A DNA stretch of 64,000 bases from Endoryza foliicola (GTDB lineage: Bacteria; Bacteroidota; Bacteroidia; Chitinophagales; Chitinophagaceae). The notes below the pieces were generated by a model. It did not search any database. It was given only the letters and a program-made list of their open reading frames with translations, and was not told where the DNA came from. Shown in pieces: positions 62,001-64,000 of the stretch (position 1 is its first letter; every line of letters begins with the position of its first letter). The position numbers and the translations under genes were made by a program. The stretch is taken from the NCBI GenBank assembly GCA_965226965.1, contig OZ245715.1:2046001-2110000 (forward strand). Reading direction: 5' to 3'.

Positions 62001-64000
62001 AGGTTTCAAAGTGACAGGATCGTCGTTTATCGATCAACTAACCTATACCTATCAAACGAATAGTAATAAATTGATACAAGTGACAGATGCATCAAATGAT
62101 TCCCAGTCTAAATTGGGCGACTTTAAATATACAGGGACTAAACAGGCAACCGACTACAGCTATGATGTAAATGGAAATATGGTAGTAGACAACAATAAAG
62201 CTATTAGTAATATTTCATACAACCAGTTGAATCTACCAGAGATCATCACGGTAACTGGCAAGGGGTCCATTACTTACACCTACGATTGGTCGGGTAATAA
62301 ATTAAAAAAGGTAACTGTTGACACAACTGTAAAACCTACCCTCACTACTACAACCACTTACTTGAATGGGTTTGTTTATCAGAACGACACCTTGCAGTTT
62401 CTGGGTCATGAAGAAGGAAGGATTCGTTGGGCAAAAAGGTTCTACCTAAATGGGAGCTCAGCCAATAGCTTTGAATACGACTATTTTTTGAAAGACCATT
62501 TGGGTAATGTACGCATGGTACTCACTGAACAAACCGATACGGCGCAATATATAGCAACAATGGAAGCCTCTTATCGAACCAATGAAAACAAGCTTTTCTA
62601 TAATTTACAAGCAAGTAACTATCCTAAATCTGCCGTATCTGGTTATCCGGTAGACGCCACTACCAATCCCAATGATTCTTTGATGCGTTTGAATGGAAGT
62701 GGGCAAAAAGTAGGGGCGGCTATTGTATTAAAAGTGATGAGTGGTGATGTGATCGATGTGGCTGTTAAGGCCTTTTACAAAGACCAAACATACGCCTTAC
62801 CCAATAACTCTGTAAATGATGTTCTAAATGCTTTGGCAAATGGTGCTTTCGGATTGACAGGGGGAGCAAAAGGTACATTAGACCAGCTTAGCAATACAAG
62901 TACTAGCCCGCTTTTGGGAGCTTTGAATAGCTTTATCAATAGCAACAATCCAATAGTTGCAAACAAGCCTAAAGCATATCTCAACTGGATATTACTGGAT
63001 GAACAGTTTCAATATGTAAGCAGTTATCCTCAAAGCGGTGCTTTGGCTGTAGGTAATTATGCCAGCAATGTGTTAAATACCCTGGCTTATACAGGAATTC
63101 CGATAACCAAGAATGGATATTTGTACATTTATGTAAACAATGAAACACCCGGTTGGGATGTATTTTTTGATAATATGAGTGTCAAGCATTATTCTGGGGC
63201 TCTTATTGAAGAGACACATTATTATCCGTTTGGGCTAACAATGTCGGGAATTTCATCAAGATCTATTAGGGATATACAGAACAAATTACTGTTCAATGGA
63301 AAAGAAAATCAAGTTTACGAATTCGATGGTGGTAGTGGTTTAGATTTATACGATTTTGGTGCACGGATGTATAATTGTCAAATTGGTAAATGGCATAATA
63401 TTGATCCAAAGGCCTTCCAAATGCCTTCTTATTCTCCCTATAATTTTTCATTTAATAATCCGATTAACTTTGTGGATCCTGATGGGAAAAAGCCTAGACC
63501 AGGAGCGCAATACAAAAGTGCAGATGCCGCAGCTATAGCATGGGCAATATACTATTCATACAACTCTATCTTCTATGATATCGAATATGCTGGGGTGATA
63601 TACAAAATTAAAGTTGGCAACAAAACTCGATATGCGTTTAATGCGGCTAATGAAGGCCACCAGCATGGTGGTGTTTACAACCTGGACATACCTAAAGGTG
63701 CTGAGATTGTTGCGTTAATTCATTCTCATGGTAAATATCAATTAAATACCGACAATGATTTTTCCTATCCTCCGTGTGGAATTGGTTGCACGTCAGATCA
63801 AGAAACGATGCGAAAATTCAGGGGGAAGACGTTTTATTTATTTACACCAAGCGGTCAATTAAAGTTCGACCGCAATGAATCACGAGATGTTGAGCCAGAA
63901 CCTTGGGTCCAGCCAAGTAATACTTCCCAGTTACTAGCTGAGGGATTCTATCATGATGAAAATGAGTACGGGCCAAACCTTGCAGTGCCAAAAATTAATG
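59095..64000 (+). CDS. RHS protein with DUF6443, core domain and DUF4329/JAMM-like tip (3' end outside window)
   Basis: The frame from the ATG at 59095 is open to the window end (at least 1635 residues). A signal peptide (KSLILVSFLLLSVFFASA) is followed by two Ig-like modules. The DUF6443 opening comes next (QQTTQYFDGLGRPIEAVNKQ), then a long series of RHS/YD repeats and the core segment YDYFLKDHLGNVRMVLTEQ. The RHS-associated core ends DFGARMYNCQIGKWHNIDP ... NPINFVDPDGKKP. After this cleavage-like junction the C-terminal domain has ALIHSHGKYQ, TDNDFS and SDQETM, matching the His-x-His plus acidic pattern of DUF4329/JAMM-like effector domains. It is a probable polymorphic effector; any immunity gene would lie beyond the window. 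Confidence 0.85.
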   Translation, partial: MQIKPTSFKSLILVSFLLLSVFFASAQLSMSGSNCVVNGGTIGYQYTISGSYQGSYTISWTVTGGVIAGTSNTSKSGTIASIGPSIRVVWNANPASASVQVTVQVLGSNTKTVTVVTIPNTVSPSSQVVAYNSSATVTGGAPGAGCAPSYSFWWETSASATGPFTTVSGATGQNLTVNPFIQTAYYRRVLSFNGDNVYSPVALISIAPLSSGSISAGVTNLTYNTQPTISQTPASGGYCASLAYEWQQSVEGGSWQVVGTGPTYPSTAPAIVGATKVRRKVVCGSEVLYSNELNFTVTYSSSSFENLNYVRVNDVWVYGVKSWIQADQLSVGQKQQTTQYFDGLGRPIEAVNKQVTPLMKDMVVPVVYDNFSREVNKYLPYISSSSDGKFKASPLTEQNSFNSAQFPGESYYYAQVGFEASPLGRTLNSYAPGINWVGASRGMSNQYLVNTLSDSVRIWTIAPSIGSIPTSSAIYEAGQLIKAVSIDENGKQVVDFKDKNGKIILKKVQSSNSPSTAYQGWLCTYYVYDDLGQLRFVIQPRAVELINATWVITTGIADELCFRYEYDYRLRMIVKKLPGEGEIWIVYDKWDKPILTQDAKMRIQNKWIFTKFDQLNRPIMSGFYTNSTYTNQSSMQGFLNSQNLAAYESAQTTSLPLYTLNQSFPVVAYTDVQSVTYYDDYAWASWYGFTGVKDNSYDSYFYTASNTAAPYAQPLTQSNMNQGAVTGLWDRTGSGIVTATYYEQNGRVLQTRQYNYKGGTDYATMQYDAKGAVLATYIRHQNPASTQSPEVKVLTKMEYDHAGRLIKVWKQLNNSGIDKLIAENVYNELGQLKDKKLGTKPVAGGPLETLNYSYNIRGWMTTINKDYLAGTNTSSYFGMELAYDKTSSVLSGAAYTAAQYNGNITGTIWKTKGDGVNRKYDFTYDNVNRLTGANFTQNNGGGWNNSFIDFSVSNLTYDANGNIMSMSQKGFKVTGSSFIDQLTYTYQTNSNKLIQVTDASNDSQSKLGDFKYTGTKQATDYSYDVNGNMVVDNNKAISNISYNQLNLPEIITVTGKGSITYTYDWSGNKLKKVTVDTTVKPTLTTTTTYLNGFVYQNDTLQFLGHEEGRIRWAKRFYLNGSSANSFEYDYFLKDHLGNVRMVLTEQTDTAQYIATMEASYRTNENKLFYNLQASNYPKSAVSGYPVDATTNPNDSLMRLNGSGQKVGAAIVLKVMSGDVIDVAVKAFYKDQTYALPNNSVNDVLNALANGAFGLTGGAKGTLDQLSNTSTSPLLGALNSFINSNNPIVANKPKAYLNWILLDEQFQYVSSYPQSGALAVGNYASNVLNTLAYTGIPITKNGYLYIYVNNETPGWDVFFDNMSVKHYSGALIEETHYYPFGLTMSGISSRSIRDIQNKLLFNGKENQVYEFDGGSGLDLYDFGARMYNCQIGKWHNIDPKAFQMPSYSPYNFSFNNPINFVDPDGKKPRPGAQYKSADAAAIAWAIYYSYNSIFYDIEYAGVIYKIKVGNKTRYAFNAANEGHQHGGVYNLDIPKGAEIVALIHSHGKYQLNTDNDFSYPPCGIGCTSDQETMRKFRGKTFYLFTPSGQLKFDRNESRDVEPEPWVQPSNTSQLLAEGFYHDENEYGPNLAVPKIN

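Overview
The window looks like a chromosomal segment of a Bacteroidota bacterium, most likely from the Chitinophagaceae / Sphingobacteriia side. The evidence is two secreted enzymes ending in type IX secretion (Por) sorting domains, many SPI/SPII exported proteins, promoters matching the Bacteroidota -7 consensus TAnnTTTG, no Shine-Dalgarno motifs before most starts, and RHS proteins of the DUF6443 type. No rRNA, tRNA, CRISPR array, integrase or transposase was recognised. Taxonomy is inferred from gene style only.

Layout. 1-6308: the end of penicillin-binding protein 1C and its usual partner, a giant thioester alpha-2-macroglobulin lipoprotein. 6375-9470: three tandem MORN/YwqK-like paralogues on the minus strand, two with TonB-like C-termini. 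9672-12186: secreted M23 peptidase, GNAT acetyltransferase, ribosomal protein S20. 12448-18579: sucA-sucB, a lipoprotein and an RsmB-like RNA methyltransferase. 18566-26734: secreted subtilase, lipoprotein, mnmA, M14 carboxypeptidase, polysaccharide deacetylase, ssb. 26804-31477: an FAD oxidoreductase whose frame is cut by an in-frame TGA, an L,D-transpeptidase-like protein and a Gfo/Idh/MocA oxidoreductase. 31606-37268: a minus-strand run GH16 glucanase, S9 peptidase, MBOAT acyltransferase, SGNH-like partner.

37348-44076 is a histidine biosynthesis locus: hisG, hisD, hisC, then a sugar dehydrogenase and a cytochrome c, then bifunctional hisB. Before hisG lies what reads as a complete translation-coupled attenuator: a TAnnTTTG promoter, a 17-residue leader peptide with five His codons, an antiterminator segment overlapping its stop codon, and a terminator with a C(UUCG)G loop and eight T. 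This is the strongest regulatory discovery in the window.

44077-52518 is rich in intergenic dispersed repeats: AATTAATA-type modules, REP-like hairpins with compensatory changes, tracts with 7-, 8- and 10-nt periodicity, a 215-bp-offset duplication, and a perfect-period 117-bp tandem repeat. They lie between an amidohydrolase, an aldo/keto reductase, a PhyH dioxygenase divergent from an AraC regulator, and a class C beta-lactamase-like hydrolase. 52519-64000 holds a small lipoprotein and then a four-gene plus-strand RHS locus. Its last gene runs off the window and carries a DUF4329/JAMM-like C-terminal domain, with a free-standing duplicate of its N-terminal module just upstream.
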